From contig OZ026607.1 of NCBI GenBank assembly GCA_964020085.1, positions 9,081,535 through 9,145,534 of the forward strand: a stretch of DNA of 64,000 nt, in the 5' to 3' direction. This DNA is from Micromussa lordhowensis. Its lineage: Eukaryota > Cnidaria > Anthozoa > Scleractinia > Lobophylliidae. The position numbers and the translations under genes are program-made. Below, piece by piece: positions 25,767 to 40,133 of this stretch (the stretch's first letter is position 1; the number at the start of each line of letters is the position of its first letter). The notes under the pieces were generated by a model. It was not told the origin of the DNA and did no database searches. It saw only the letters and a list, made by a program, of their open reading frames with translations.

Positions 25767-28641
25767 AATATATATTACCTTGTTAAAAATTACGAAACTT
25801 GTTTTGAATACTGATTCTGCTCGTAAAATTGCCGGCGTATTCTAACGGTGGGAAACACTCAGAAAGAGCTATGGCGTTTTCTGCTCAAATTCTTTTTCAG
25901 GCAAGCAAATTCTGCTCCGGAATCCTGCTCGAGATAAGTGACCGATCCCAGCTCAGCTATACATCTTGCATCGATAAATTGTAAACACTCATTGACGTTC
26001 GCAGTGAGTCGACCAACTGTAAGCAAATCTTGCTTTGCACAGTACCTCTTGGTAGCTGTGATAGCGAACTCTTCTGGTTTAATAAACTTGCCGGCAATTA
26101 AAAGCAACAGTTACGAACGATACTCAGAACTTTCAGTTAGTTTTGAAGTGTATGTCTGTTTTCAAATTTTCGACCGTTACCTTCTTGGTTTCTCGCTGTT
26201 TCAAATCGTTTCCGAAAAATACTCGATTTCGGCTCAAAAATGCGCAATTCTATTCGGCACAATTCTGGATGACCACAGTAATGAATAATGCTTGAGTTTC
26301 TAGCGGCACAATCTATCCAAACCTCAGGTCTATCTATAACTAGTAGAATACAATCCCACTCTCTGATTAAGCGAGCCAGCAATTTTCATATCCGCAGCAC
26401 GTACTATACGCATCTTAATTTTTTGTCAACAACCCAAGGGATTTCCAGGTGGTCCAGCGGGATGAGCTGCGCGCGGCTGATCCAACTGTCGCACCTGGCG
26501 GTCGTAAGTTCAAGTCTCGATATGTCATAAAAGGAGTTATTCTCGAACGGCTTGGGGGTCGAATAACTTCTCCCCCGATCGAGATTCGAGCTCGGGCCGG
26601 GAAAAAAATCCCGGATTTTTTGCCTGAATTAATTGATTTATTTACTTAGCTACTTTTTTTTTCCAGGCTCTTTGGTGGGTTTTTTTCCCCCTCTTTTTTT
26701 TCCCTTCTAACTTGAATGTTTTTTTTTTTAATTAATTGATTGATATTTATTGATTTTTTCCAATGTGTTTCAAGTTTTTTGTTGTTGTTTGGGATCAGCT
26801 TTTTCCTTATTGCTGTCGATCTGAGAGACTTTGTTTCTCCTTTATCGACGTCTGATTTCTTTGCTTTTTAAACCCTCTTGATCGGAACCAATAGACTTCT
26901 AAGACCGAGGAAGTTTGCCTAAGGTGGTTTGTTAGTCGGGAGCAATCCATGCCTTGGTTTCCCTGTGGGCAATATCGCACACAAACAGAATGCCAACATT
27001 TGGTTTACCCAGAATATATATTACCTTGTTTTCATGAAACGTAATCGATCTAGGATCAGTAAATATGTAGAAGGCTGCTTTGAAACTCGCTTGAGCCGAT
27101 GAATGCTTTTAGTGAGCAACAGATCAGTCAGCTCTCGCGGTTTTGAGTGCAAGTTGTTTTTTGTTTTTATATTATTTAGAATCACATTTCACGTTGTTGT
27201 TGTTGTTGTTTTTTATTTAATTACGGTGAATCTATCAAAACGTTCAGTAATATGCAATTGTGGAATTACCATAAGTAAGTTTGGCAGAGCTAGTCAGAAT
27301 AAGTGAGATGGGACGGCGATTGAGAGTCGACTTGGGCTGAAATATGGCGCTGATTTCATGATTTCCAGTTCCTAGTTTGTCGCCTTCTGGTGGGTGAGGG
27401 TGGCGATGAGGAGAGGGTTGGAGACAACAATCCTTGAAACACTTCTGCGTCATTCTTAATTTATTGCTGTTGTTATTCTCATAGATTATTACAATTGTCG
27501 TTTCTCGGCCACTAGTAAACCTTAGTCAAGTCTCTCGTTTTAGAGAGTTGGACGTTTGAACCCAGTGAAAAGCTACAATACTGAAATATCAGTGTATTAT
27601 TTCAGGTTCCTGTATGACATGGCTAGTTTTCGCAATGGATCTACTTGCCTGTATCCGCCAAACAAAATGCCACAGAATTTGACTTGTCACTGATAATCTT
27701 TGATACAATTCTGTCCTAGAGCTAGCTTTCCACAAGACTTATCGTGGCTCAAATAAAAGGAAATCACTCTCCCGTATGACTTTTGAAGCCAAAAAGACTA
27801 CATCCACCGTCTTTTCATCGAATCATGAATTGTACAATTTAATATGAGTGCTTCCAACAAAGAATTCGAGTCTTGGGAACACAAACCTTCACATATCAAA
27901 GCCGCGGCGGAGAAGGCCTGCATCGTCTTAAATGGACTGAATAAGGGGTTCCTACATCGAGAATCGATTGAACTTCAAGCAAACTAGGCCATAATTTAAT
28001 ACGAGTAAGCGAACACTCCGCATGTTGTACCTACGTCAATGATCGACCGGTAGTCACACAATCAAATCTTATTCCCGCTGGCGAATCACAGACAGTTCTC
28101 ATAGTTAGGTAGGCCGAAAACGCCCCAATTTGAGAAAACAAGCAAAGCTACTCACGATCAGTCTTTGACGAGATTTTCTTCACTCTGTCTGTGGCCATGT
28201 TTTGCTCGCAAACAGCAATGTCCCGGATGTACTTGAGTTTCATCGAGCCGGGGGAAAGTATCGTTTCAACAGTACAACATACTTTTTTGTAAGTCTTTAG
28301 CCACATCAATGTTCAGGCCAAATAACGCAACCAGCAGTACAAATGTCTAGTCCGTTGCACGTCTAAGCCCTGAATTGATGTGGCTAAAGCTCTTTGCTGT
28401 CTGAAGCAAGCACAACATTATCGCCAAGCCCATGCACAGTCCAAACACCGGTTTACACATCTCAGGGCCGTTTCATGTACGATAATGGACGACGCCTGCT
28501 AGCAAATCGTTAGACTTGCACCTTCATTGGACTTAATGATGTCCTCGGGCAGACTTCCTTTAGACAGCAGTTACAGAAGGCTAATCGCTCGGCTCCTGCT
28601 CAGAGTCACCGCTTTACCGGAGTCAGCTTTGGTTTAACCAA
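25767..28641 (+). repeat. Array unit 10 (2875 bp)
   Basis: Sister of unit 9 (same two shared changes), with a private AAACCTTAGTC near 27518. Pol III-like element at 26445-26621; hairpin at 28296-28388. Confidence 0.95.
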
Positions 28642-31514
28642 AATATATATTACCTTGTTAAAAATTACGAAACTTGTTTTGAATACTGATTCTGCTCGTA
28701 AAATTGCCGGCGTATTCTAACGGTGGGAAACACTCAGAAAGAGCTATGGCGTTTTCTGCTCAAATTCTTTTTCAGGCAAGCAAATTCTGCTCCGGAATCC
28801 TGCTCGAGATAAGTGACCGATCCCAGCTCAGCTATACATCTTGCATCGATAAATTGTAAACACTCATTGACGTTCGCAGTGAGTCGACCAACTGTAAGCA
28901 AATCTTGCTTTGCACAGTACCTCTTGGTAGCTGTGATAGCGAACTCTTCTGGTTTAATAAACTTGCCGGCAATTAAAAGCAACAGTTACGAACGATACTC
29001 AGAACTTTCAGTTAGTTTTGAAGTGTATGTCTGTTTTCAAATTTTCGACCGTTACCTTCTTGGTTTCTCGCTGTTTCAAATCGTTTCCGAAAAATACTCG
29101 ATTTCGGCTCAAAAATGCGCAATTCTATTCGGCACAATTCTGGATGACCACAGTAATGAATAATGCTTGAGTTTCTAGCGGCACAATCTATCCAAACCTC
29201 AGGTCTATCTATAACTAGTAGAATACAATCCCACTCTCTGATTAAGCGAGCCAGCAATTTTCATATCCGCAGCACGTACTATACGCATCTTAATTTTTTG
29301 TCAACAACCCAAGGGATTTCCAGGTGGTCCAGCGGGATGAGCTGCGCGCGGCTGATCCAACTGTCGCACCTGGCGGTCGTAAGTTCAAGTCTCGATATGT
29401 CATAAAAGGAGTTATTCTCGAACGGCTTGGGGGTCGAATAACTTCTCCCCCGATCGAGATTCGAGCTCGGGCCGGGAAAAAAATCCCGGATTTTTTGCTT
29501 GAATTAATTGATTTATTTACTTAGCTACTTTTTTTTTCCAGGCTCTTTGGTGGGTTTTTTTCCCCCTCTTTTTTTTCCCTTCTAACTTGAATGTTTTTTT
29601 TTTAATTAATTGATTGATATTTATTGATTTTTTCCAATGTGTTTCAAGTTTTTTGTTGTTGTTTGGGATCAGCTTTTTCCTTATTGCTGTCGATCTGAGA
29701 GACTTTGTTTCTCCTTTATCGACGTCTGATTTCTTTGCTTTTTAAACCCTCTTGATCGGAACCAATAGACTTCTAAGACCGAGGAAGTTTGCCTAAGGTG
29801 GTTTGTTAGTCGGGAGCAATCCATGCCTTGGTTTCCCTGTGGGCAATATCGCACACAAACAGAATGCCAACATTTGGTTTACCCAGAATATATATTACCT
29901 TGTTTTCATGAAACGTAATCGATCTAGGATCAGTAAATATGTAGAAGGCTGCTTTGAAACTCGCTTGAGCCGATGAATGCTTTTAGTGAGCAACAGATCA
30001 GTCAGCTCTCGCGGTTTTGAGTGCAAGTTGTTTTTTGTTTTTATATCATTTAGAATCACATTTCACGTTGTTGTTGTTGTTGTTTTTTATTTAATTACGG
30101 TGAATCTATCAAAACGTTCAGTAATATGCAATTGTGGAATTACCATAAGTAAGTTTGGCAGAGCTAGTCAGAATAAGTGAGATGGGACGGCGATTGAGAG
30201 TCGACTTGGGCTGAAATATGGCGCTGATTTCATGATTTCCAGTTCCTAGTTTGTCGCCTTCTGGTGGGTGAGGGTGGCGATGAGGAGAGGGTTGGAGACA
30301 ACAATCCTTGAAACACTTCTGCGTCATTCTTAATTTATTGCTGTTGTTATTCTCATAGATTATTACAATTGTCGTTTCTCGGCCACTAGTAAACCCTAGT
30401 CAAGTCTCTCGGTTTAGAGAGTTGGACGTTTGAACCCAGTGAAAAGCTACAATACTGAAATATCAGTGTATTATTTCAGGTTCCTGTATGACATGGCTAG
30501 TTTTCGCAATGGATCTATTTGCCTGTATCCGCCAAAAAAATGCCACAGAATCTGACTTGTCACTGATAATCTTTGATACAATTCTGTCCTAGAGCTAGCT
30601 TTCCACAAGACTTATCGTGGCTCAAATAAAAGGAAATCACTCTCCCGTATGACTTTTGAAGCCAAAAAGACTACATCCACCGTCTTTTCATCGAATCATG
30701 AATTGTACAATTTAATATGAGTGCTTCCAACAAAGAATTCGAGTCTTGGGAACACAAACCTTCACATATCAAAGCCGCGGCGGAGAAGGCCTGCATCGTC
30801 TTAAATGGACTGAATAAGGGGTTCCTACATCGAGAATCGATTGAACTTCAAGCAAACTAGGCCATAATTTAATACGAGTAAGCGAACACTCCGCATGTTG
30901 TACCTACGTCAATGATCGACCGGTAGTCACACAATCAAATCTTATTCCCGCTGGCGAATCACAGACAGTTCTCATAGTTAGGTAGGCCGGAAACGCCCCA
31001 ATTTGAGAAAACAAGCAAAGCTACTCACGATCAGTCTTTGACGAGATTTTCTTCACTCTGTCTGTGGCCATGTTTTGCTCGCAAACAGCAATGTCCCGGA
31101 TGTACTTGAGTTTCATCGAGCCGGGGGAAAGTATCGTTTCAACAGTACAACATACTTTTTTGTAAGTCTTTAGCCACATCAATGTTCAGGCCAAATAACG
31201 CAACCAGCAGTACAAATGTCTAGTCCGTTGCACGTCTAAGCCCTGAATTGATGTGGCTAAAGCTCTTTGCTGTCTGAAGCAAGCACAACATTATCGCCAA
31301 GCCCATGCACAGTCCAAACACCGGTTTACACATCTCAGGGCCGTTTCATGTACGATAATGGACGACGCCTGCTAGCAAATCGTTAGACTTGCACCTTCAT
31401 TGGACTTAATGATGTCCTCGGGCAGACTTCCTTTAGACAGCAGTTACAGAAGGCTAATCGCTCGGCTCCTGCTCAGAGTCACCGCTTTACCGGAGTCAGC
31501 TTTGGTTTAACCAA
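28642..31514 (+). repeat. Array unit 11 (2873 bp)
   Basis: Has the right-block markers but reverts to the left-type CTATTTGCC...CAAAAAAATG patch near 30516-30557. Private CTCGGTTTAGAG near 30408. Pol III-like element at 29320-29496; hairpin at 31169-31261. Confidence 0.95.
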
Positions 31515-34387
31515 AATATATATTACCTTGTTAAAAATTACGAAACTTGTTTTGAATACTGATTCTGCTCGTAAAATTGCCGGCGTATTCTAACGGTGGG
31601 AAACACTCAGAAAGAGCTATGGCGTTTTCTGCTCAAATTCTTTTTCAGGCAAGCAAATTCTGCTCCGGAATCCTGCTCGAGATAAGTGACCGATCCCAGC
31701 TCAGCTATACATCTTGCATCGATAAATTGTAAACACTCATTGACGTTCGCAGTGAGTCGACCAACTGTAAGCAAATCTTGCTTTGCACAGTACCTCTTGG
31801 TAGCTGTGATAGCGAACTCTTCTGGTTTAATAAACTTGCCGGCAATTAAAAGCAACAGTTACGAACGATACTCAGAACTTTCAGTTAGTTTTGAAGTGTA
31901 TGTCTGTTTTCAAATTTTCGACCGTTACCTTCTTGGTTTCTCGCTGTTTCAAATCGTTTCCGAAAAATACTCGATTTCGGCTCAAAAATGCGCAATTCTA
32001 TTCGGCACAATTCTGGATGACCACAGTAATGAATAATGCTTGAGTTTCTAGCGGCACAATCTATCCAAACCTCAGGTCTATCTATAACTAGTAGAATACA
32101 ATCCCACTCTCTGATTAAGCGAGCCAGCAATTTTCATATCCGCAGCACGTACTATACGCATCTTAATTTTTTGTCAACAACCCAAGGGATTTCCAGGTGG
32201 TCCAGCGGGATGAGCTGCGCGCGGCTGATCCAACTGTCGCACCTGGCGGTCGTAAGTTCAAGTCTCGATATGTCATAAAAGGAGTTATTCTCGAACGGCT
32301 TGGGGGTCGAATAACTTCTCCCCCGATCGAGATTCGAGCTCGGGCCGGGAAAAAAATCCCGGATTTTTTGCTTGAATTAATTGATTTATTTACTTAGCTA
32401 CTTTTTTTTTCCAGGCTCTTTGGTGGGTTTTTTTCCCCCTCTTTTTTTTCCCTTCTAACTTGAATGTTTTTTTTTTAATTAATTGATTGATATTTATTGA
32501 TTTTTTCCAATGTGTTTCAAGGTTTTTGTTGTTGTTTGGGATCAGCTTTTTCCTTATTGCTGTCGATCTGAGAGACTTTGTTTCTCCTTTATCGACGTCT
32601 GATTTCTTTGCTTTTTAAACCCTCTTGATCGGAACCAATAGACTTCTAAGACCGAGGAAGTTTGCCTAAGGTGGTTTGTTAGTCGGGAGCAATCCATGCC
32701 TTGGTTTCCCTGTGGGCAATATCGCACACAAACAGAATGCCAACATTTGGTTTACCCAGAATATATATTACCTTGTTTTCATGAAACGTAATCGATCTAG
32801 GATCAGTAAATATGTAGAAGGCTGCTTTGAAACTCGCTTGAGCCGATGAATGCTTTTAGTGAGCAACAGATCAGTCAGCTCTCGCGGTTTTGAGTGCAAG
32901 TTGTTTTTTGTTTTTATATCATTTAGAATCACATTTCACGTTGTTTTTGTTGTTGTTTTTTATTTAATTACGGTGAATCTATCAAAACGTTCAGTAATAT
33001 GCAATTGTGGAATTACCATAAGTAAGTTTGGCAGAGCTAGTCAGAATAAGTGAGATGGGACGGCGATTGAGAGTCGACTTGGGCTGAAATATGGCGCTGA
33101 TTTCATGATTTCCAGTTCCTAGTTTGTCGCCTTCTGGTGGGTGAGGGTGGCGATGAGGAGAGGGTTGGAGACAACAATCCTTGAAACACTTCTGCGTCAT
33201 TCTTAATTTATTGCTGTTGTTATTCTCATAGATTATTACAATTGTCGTTTCTCGGCCACTAGTAAACCCTAGTCAAGTCTCTCGTTTTAGAGAGTTGGAC
33301 GTTTGAACCCAGTGAAAAGCTACAATACTGAAATATCAGTGTATTATTTCAGGTTCCTGTATGACATGGCTAGTTTTCGCAATGGATCTATTTGCCTGTA
33401 TCCGCCAAAAAAATGCCACAGAATCTGACTTGTCACTGATAATCTTTGATACAATTCTGTCCTAGAGCTAGCTTTCCACAAGACTTATCGTGGCTCAAAT
33501 AAAAGGAAATCACTCTCCCGTATGACTTTTGAAGCCAAAAAGACTACATCCACCGTCTTTTCATCGAATCATGAATTGTACAATTTAATATGAGTGCTTC
33601 CAACAAAGAATTCGAGTCTTGGGAACACAAACCTTCACATATCAAAGCCGCGGCGGAGAAGGCCTGCATCGTCTTAAATGGACTGAATAAGGGGTTCCTA
33701 CATCGAGAATCGATTGAACTTCAAGCAAACTAGGCCATAATTTAATACGAGTAAGCGAACACTCCGCATGTTGTACCTACGTCAATGATCGACCGGTAGT
33801 CACACAATCAAATCTTATTCCCGCTGGCGAATCACAGACAGTTCTCATAGTTAGGTAGGCCGAAAACGCCCCAATTTGAGAAAACAAGCAAAGCTACTCA
33901 CGATCAGTCTTTGACGAGATTTTCTTCACTCTGTCTGTGGCCATGTTTTGCTCGCAAACAGCAATGTCCCGGATGTACTTGAGTTTCATCGAGCCGGGGG
34001 AAAGTATCGTTTCAACAGTACAACATACTTTTTTGTAAGTCTTTAGCCACATCAATGTTCAGGCCAAATAACGCAACCAGCAGTACAAATGTCTAGTCCG
34101 TTGCACGTCTAAGCCCTGAATTGATGTGGCTAAAGCTCTTTGCTGTCTGAAGCAAGCACAACATTATCGCCAAGCCCATGCACAGTCCAAACACCGGTTT
34201 ACACATCTCAGCGCCGTTTCATGTACGATAATGGACGACGCCTGCTAGCAAATCGTTAGACTTGCACCTTCATTGGACTTAATGATGTCCTCGGGCAGAC
34301 TTCCTTTAGACAGCAGTTACAGAAGGCTAATCGCTCGGCTCCTGCTCAGAGTCACCGCTTTACCGGAGTCAGCTTTGGTTTAACCAA
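31515..34387 (+). repeat. Array unit 12 (2873 bp)
   Basis: Private changes: GTTGTTTTTGTT in the GTT tract near 32940, CAAGGTTTTTG near 32519 and CAGCGCCG near 34209. Pol III-like element at 32193-32369; hairpin at 34042-34134. Confidence 0.95.
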
Positions 34388-37260
34388 AATATATATTACC
34401 TTGTTAAAAATTACGAAACTTGTTTTGAATACTGATTCTGCTCGTAAAATTGCCGGCGTATTCTAACGGTGGGAAACACTCAGAAAGAGCTATGGCGTTT
34501 TCTGCTCAAATTCTTTTTCAGGCAAGCAAATTCTGCTCCGGAATCCTGCTCGAGATAAGTGACCGATCCCAGCTCAGCTATACATCTTGCATCGATAAAT
34601 TGTAAACACTCATTGACGTTCGCAGTGAGTCGACCAACTGTAAGCAAATCTTGCTTTGCACAGTACCTCTTGGTAGCTGTGATAGCGAACTCTTCTGGTT
34701 TAATAAACTTGCCGGCAATTAAAAGCAACAGTTACGAACGATACTCAGAACTTTCAGTTAGTTTTGAAGTGTATGTCTGTTTTCAAATTTTCGACCGTTA
34801 CCTTCTTGGTTTCTCGCTGTTTCAAATCGTTTCCGAAAAATACTCGATTTCGGCTCAAAAATGCGCAATTCTATTCGGCACAATTCTGGATGACCACAGT
34901 AATGAATAATGCTTGAGTTTCTAGCGGCACAATCTATCCAAACCTCAGGTCTATCTATAACTAGTAGAATACAATCCCACTCTCTGATTAAGCGAGCCAG
35001 CAATTTTCATATCCGCAGCACGTACTATACGCATCTTAATTTTTTGTCAACAACCCAAGGGATTTCCAGGTGGTCCAGCGGGATGAGCTGCGCGCGGCTG
35101 ATCCAACTGTCGCACCTGGCGGTCGTAAGTTCAAGTCTCGATATGTCATAAAAGGAGTTATTCTCGAACGGCTTGGGGGTCGAATAACTTCTCCCCCGAT
35201 CGAGATTCGAGCTCGGGCCGGGAAAAAAATCCCGGATTTTTTGCTTGAATTAATTGATTTATTTACTTAGCTACTTTTTTTTTCCAGGCTCTTTGGTGGG
35301 TTTTTTTCCCCCTCTTTTTTTCCCCTTCTAACTTGAATGTTTTTTTTTTAATTAATTGATTGATATTTATTGATTTTTTCCAATGTGTTTCAAGTTTTTT
35401 GTTGTTGTTTGGGATCAGCTTTTTCCTTATTGCTGTCGATCTGAGAGACTTTGTTTCTCCTTTATCGACGTCTGATTTCTTTGCTTTTTAAACCCTCTTG
35501 ATCGGAACCAATAGACTTCTAAGACCGAGGAAGTTTGCCTAAGGTGGTTTGTTAGTCGGGAGCAATCCATGCCTTGGTTTCCCTGTGGGCAATATCGCAC
35601 ACAAACAGAATGCCAACATTTGGTTTACCCAGAATATATATTACCTTGTTTTCATGAAACGTAATCGATCTAGGATCAGTAAATATGTAGAAGGCTGCTT
35701 TGAAACTCGCTTGAGCCGATGAATGCTTTTAGTGAGCAACAGATCAGTCAGCTCTCGCGGTTTTGAGTGCAAGTTGTTTTTTGTTTTTATATCATTTAGA
35801 ATCACATTTCACGTTGTTGTTGTTGTTGTTTTTTATTTAATTACGGTGAATCTATCAAAACGTTCAGTAATATGCAATTGTGGAATTACCATAAGTAAGT
35901 TTGGCAGAGCTAGTCAGAATAAGTGAGATGGGACGGCGATTGAGAGTCGACTTGGGCTGAAATATGGCGCTGATTTCATGATTTCCAGTTCCTAGTTTGT
36001 CGCCTTCTGGTGGGTGAGGGTGGCGATGAGGAGAGGGTTGGAGACAACAATCCTTGAAACACTTCTGCGTCATTCTTAATTTATTGCTGTTGTTATTCTC
36101 ATAGATTATTACAATTGTCGTTTCTCGGCCACTAGTAAACCCTAGTCAAGTCTCTCGTTTTAGAGAGTTGGACGTTTGAACCCAGTGAAAAGCTACAATA
36201 CTGAAATATCAGTGTATTATTTCAGGTTCCTGTATGACATGGCTAGTTTTCGCAATGGATCTATTTGCCTGTATCCGCCAAAAAAATGCCACAGAATCTG
36301 ACTTGTCACTGATAATCTTTGATACAATTCTGTCCTAGAGCTAGCTTTCCACAAGACTTATCGTGGCTCAAATAAAAGGAAATCACTCTCCCGTATGACT
36401 TTTGAAGCCAAAAAGACTACATCCACCGTCTTTTCATCGAATCATGAATTGTACAATTTAATATGAGTGCTTCCAACAAAGAATTCGAGTCTTGGGAACA
36501 CAAACCTTCACATATCAAAGCCGCGGCGGAGAAGGCCTGCATCGTCTTAAATGGACTGAATAAGGGGTTCCTACATCGAGAATCGATTGAACTTCAAGCA
36601 AACTAGGCCATAATTTAATACGAGTAAGCGAACACTCCGCATGTTGTACCTACGTCAATGATCGACCGGTAGTCACACAATCAAATCTTATTCCCGCTGG
36701 CGAATCACAGACAGTTCTCATAGTTAGGTAGGCCGAAAACGCCCCAATTTGAGAAAACAAGCAAAGCTACTCACGATCAGTCTTTGACGAGATTTTCTTC
36801 ACTCTGTCTGTGGCCATGTTTTGCTCGCAAACAGCAATGTCCCGGATGTACTTGAGTTTCATCGAGCCGGGGGAAAGTATCGTTTCAACAGTACAACATA
36901 CTTTTTTGTAAGTCTTTAGCCACATCAATGTTCAGGCCAAATAACGCAACCAGCAGTACAAATGTCTAGTCCGTTGCACGTCTAAGCCCTGAATTGATGT
37001 GGCTAAAGCTCTTTGCTGTCTGAAGCAAGCACAACATTATCGCCAAGCCCATGCACAGTCCAAACACCGGTTTACACATCTCAGGGCCGTTTCATGTACG
37101 ATAATGGACGACGCCTGCTAGCAAATCGTTAGACTTGCACCTTCATTGGACTTAATGATGTCCTCGGGCAGACTTCCTTTAGACAGCAGTTACAGAAGGC
37201 TAATCGCTCGGCTCCTGCTCAGAGTCACCGCTTTACCGGAGTCAGCTTTGGTTTAACCAA
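34388..37260 (+). repeat. Array unit 13 (2873 bp)
   Basis: Right-block type with one private change in the T-rich tract near 35321. Pol III-like element at 35066-35242; hairpin at 36915-37007. Confidence 0.95.
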
Positions 37261-40133
37261 AATATATATTACCTTGTTAAAAATTACGAAACTTGTTTTG
37301 AATACTGATTCTGCTCGTAAAATTGCCGGCGTATTCTAACGGTGGGAAACACTCAGAAAGAGCTATGGCGTTTTCTGCTCAAATTCTTTTTCAGGCAAGC
37401 AAATTCTGCTCCGGAATCCTGCTCGAGATAAGTGACCGATCCCAGCTCAGCTATACATCTTGCATCGATAAATTGTAAACACTCATTGACGTTCGCAGTG
37501 AGTCGACCAACTGTAAGCAAATCTTGCTTTGCACAGTACCTCTTGGTAGCTGTGATAGCGAACTCTTCTGGTTTAATAAACTTGCCGGCAATTAAAAGCA
37601 ACAGTTACGAACGATACTCAGAACTTTCAGTTAGTTTTGAAGTGTATGTCTGTTTTCAAATTTTCGACCGTTACCTTCTTGGTTTCTCGCTGTTTCAAAT
37701 CGTTTCCGAAAAATACTCGATTTCGGCTCAAAAATGCGCAATTCTATTCGGCACAATTCTGGATGACCACAGTAATGAATAATGCTTGAGTTTCTAGCGG
37801 CACAATCTATCCAAACCTCAGGTCTATCTATAACTAGTAGAATACAATCCCACTCTCTGATTAAGCGAGCCAGCAATTTTCATATCCGCAGCACGTACTA
37901 TACGCATCTTAATTTTTTGTCAACAACCCAAGGGATTTCCAGGTGGTCCAGCGGGATGAGCTGCGCGCGGCTGATCCAACTGTCGCACCTGGCGGTCGTA
38001 AGTTCAAGTCTCGATATGTCATAAAAGGAGTTATTCTCGAACGGCTTGGGGGTCGAATAACTTCTCCCCCGATCGAGATTCGAGCTCGGGCCGGGAAAAA
38101 AATCCCGGATTTTTTGCTTGAATTAATTGATTTATTTACTTAGCTACTTTTTTTTTCCAGGCTCTTTGGTGGGTTTTTTTCCCCCTCTTTTTTTTCCCTT
38201 CTAACTTGAATGTTTTTTTTTTAATTAATTGATTGATATTTATTGATTTTTTCCAATGTGTTTCAAGTTTTTTGTTGTTGTTTGGGATCAGCTTTTTCCT
38301 TATTGCTGTCGATCTGAGAGACTTTGTTTCTCCTTTATCGACGTCTGATTTCTTTGCTTTTTAAACCCTCTTGATCGGAACCAATAGACTTCTAAGACCG
38401 AGGAAGTTTGCCTAAGGTGGTTTGTTAGTCGGGAGCAATCCATGCCTTGGTTTCCCTGTGGGCAATATCGCACACAAACAGAATGCCAACATTTGGTTTA
38501 CCCAGAATATATATTACCTTGTTTTCATGAAACGTAATCGATCTAGGATCAGTAAATATGTAGAAGGCTGCTTTGAAACTCGCTTGAGCCGATGAATGCT
38601 TTTAGTGAGCAACAGATCAGTCAGCTCTCGCGGTTTTGAGTGCAAGTTGTTTTTTGTTTTTATATCATTTAGAATCACATTTCACGTTGTTGTTGTTGTT
38701 GTTTTTTATTTAATTACGGTGAATCTATCAAAACGTTCAGTAATATGCAATTGTGGAATTACCATAAGTAAGTTTGGCAGAGCTAGTCAGAATAAGTGAG
38801 ATGGGACGGCGATTGAGAGTCGACTTGGGCTGAAATATGGCGCTGATTTCATGATTTCCAGTTCCTAGTTTGTCGCCTTCTGGTGGGTGAGGGTGGCGAT
38901 GAGGAGAGGGTTGGAGACAACAATCCTTGAAACACTTCTGCGTCATTCTTAATTTATTGCTGTTGTTATTCTCATAGATTATTACAATTGTCGTTTCTCG
39001 GCCACTAGTAAACCCTAGTCAAGTCTCTCGTTTTAGAGAGTTGGACGTTTGAACCCAGTGAAAAGCTACAATACTGAAATATCAGTGTATTATTTCAGGT
39101 TCCTGTATGACATGGCTAGTTTTCGCAATGGATCTATTTGCCTGTATCCGCCAAAAAAATGCCACAGAATCTGACTTGTCACTGATAATCTTTGATACAA
39201 TTCTGTCCTAGAGCTAGCTTTCCACAAGACTTATCGTGGCTCAAATAAAAGGAAATCACTCTCCCGTATGACTTTTGAAGCCAAAAAGACTACATCCACC
39301 GTCTTTTCATCGAATCATGAATTGTACAATTTAATATGAGTGCTTCCAACAAAGAATTCGAGTCTTGGGAACACAAACCTTCACATATCAAAGCCGCGGC
39401 GGAGAAGGCCTGCATCGTCTTAAATGGACTGAATAAGGGGTTCCTACATCGAGAATCGATTGAACTTCAAGCAAACTAGGCCATAATTTAATACGAGTAA
39501 GCGAACACTCCGCATGTTGTACCTACGTCAATGATCGACCGGTAGTCACACAATCAAATCTTATTCCCGCTGGCGAATCACAGACAGTTCTCATAGTTAG
39601 GTAGGCCGAAAACGCCCCAATTTGAGAAAACAAGCAAAGCTACTCACGATCAGTCTTTGACGAGATTTTCTTCACTCTGTCTGTGGCCATGTTTTGCTCG
39701 CAAACAGCAATGTCCCGGATGTACTTGAGTTTCATCGAGCCGGGGGAAAGTATCGTTTCAACAGTACAACATACTTTTTTGTAAGTCTTTAGCCACATCA
39801 ATGTTCAGGCCAAATAACGCAACCAGCAGTACAAATGTCTAGTCCGTTGCACGTCTAAGCCCTGAATTGATGTGGCTAAAGCTCTTTGCTGTCTGAAGCA
39901 AGCACAACATTATCGCCAAGCCCATGCACAGTCCAAACACCGGTTTACACATCTCAGGGCCGTTTCATGTACGATAATGGACGACGCCTGCTAGCAAATC
40001 GTTAGACTTGCACCTTCATTGGACTTAATGATGTCCTCGGGCAGACTTCCTTTAGACAGCAGTTACAGAAGGCTAATCGCTCGGCTCCTGCTCAGAGTCA
40101 CCGCTTTACCGGAGTCAGCTTTGGTTTAACCAA
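37261..40133 (+). repeat. Array unit 14 (2873 bp)
   Basis: Consensus-like right-block unit with no private change noticed. Pol III-like element at 37939-38115; hairpin at 39788-39880. Confidence 0.95.
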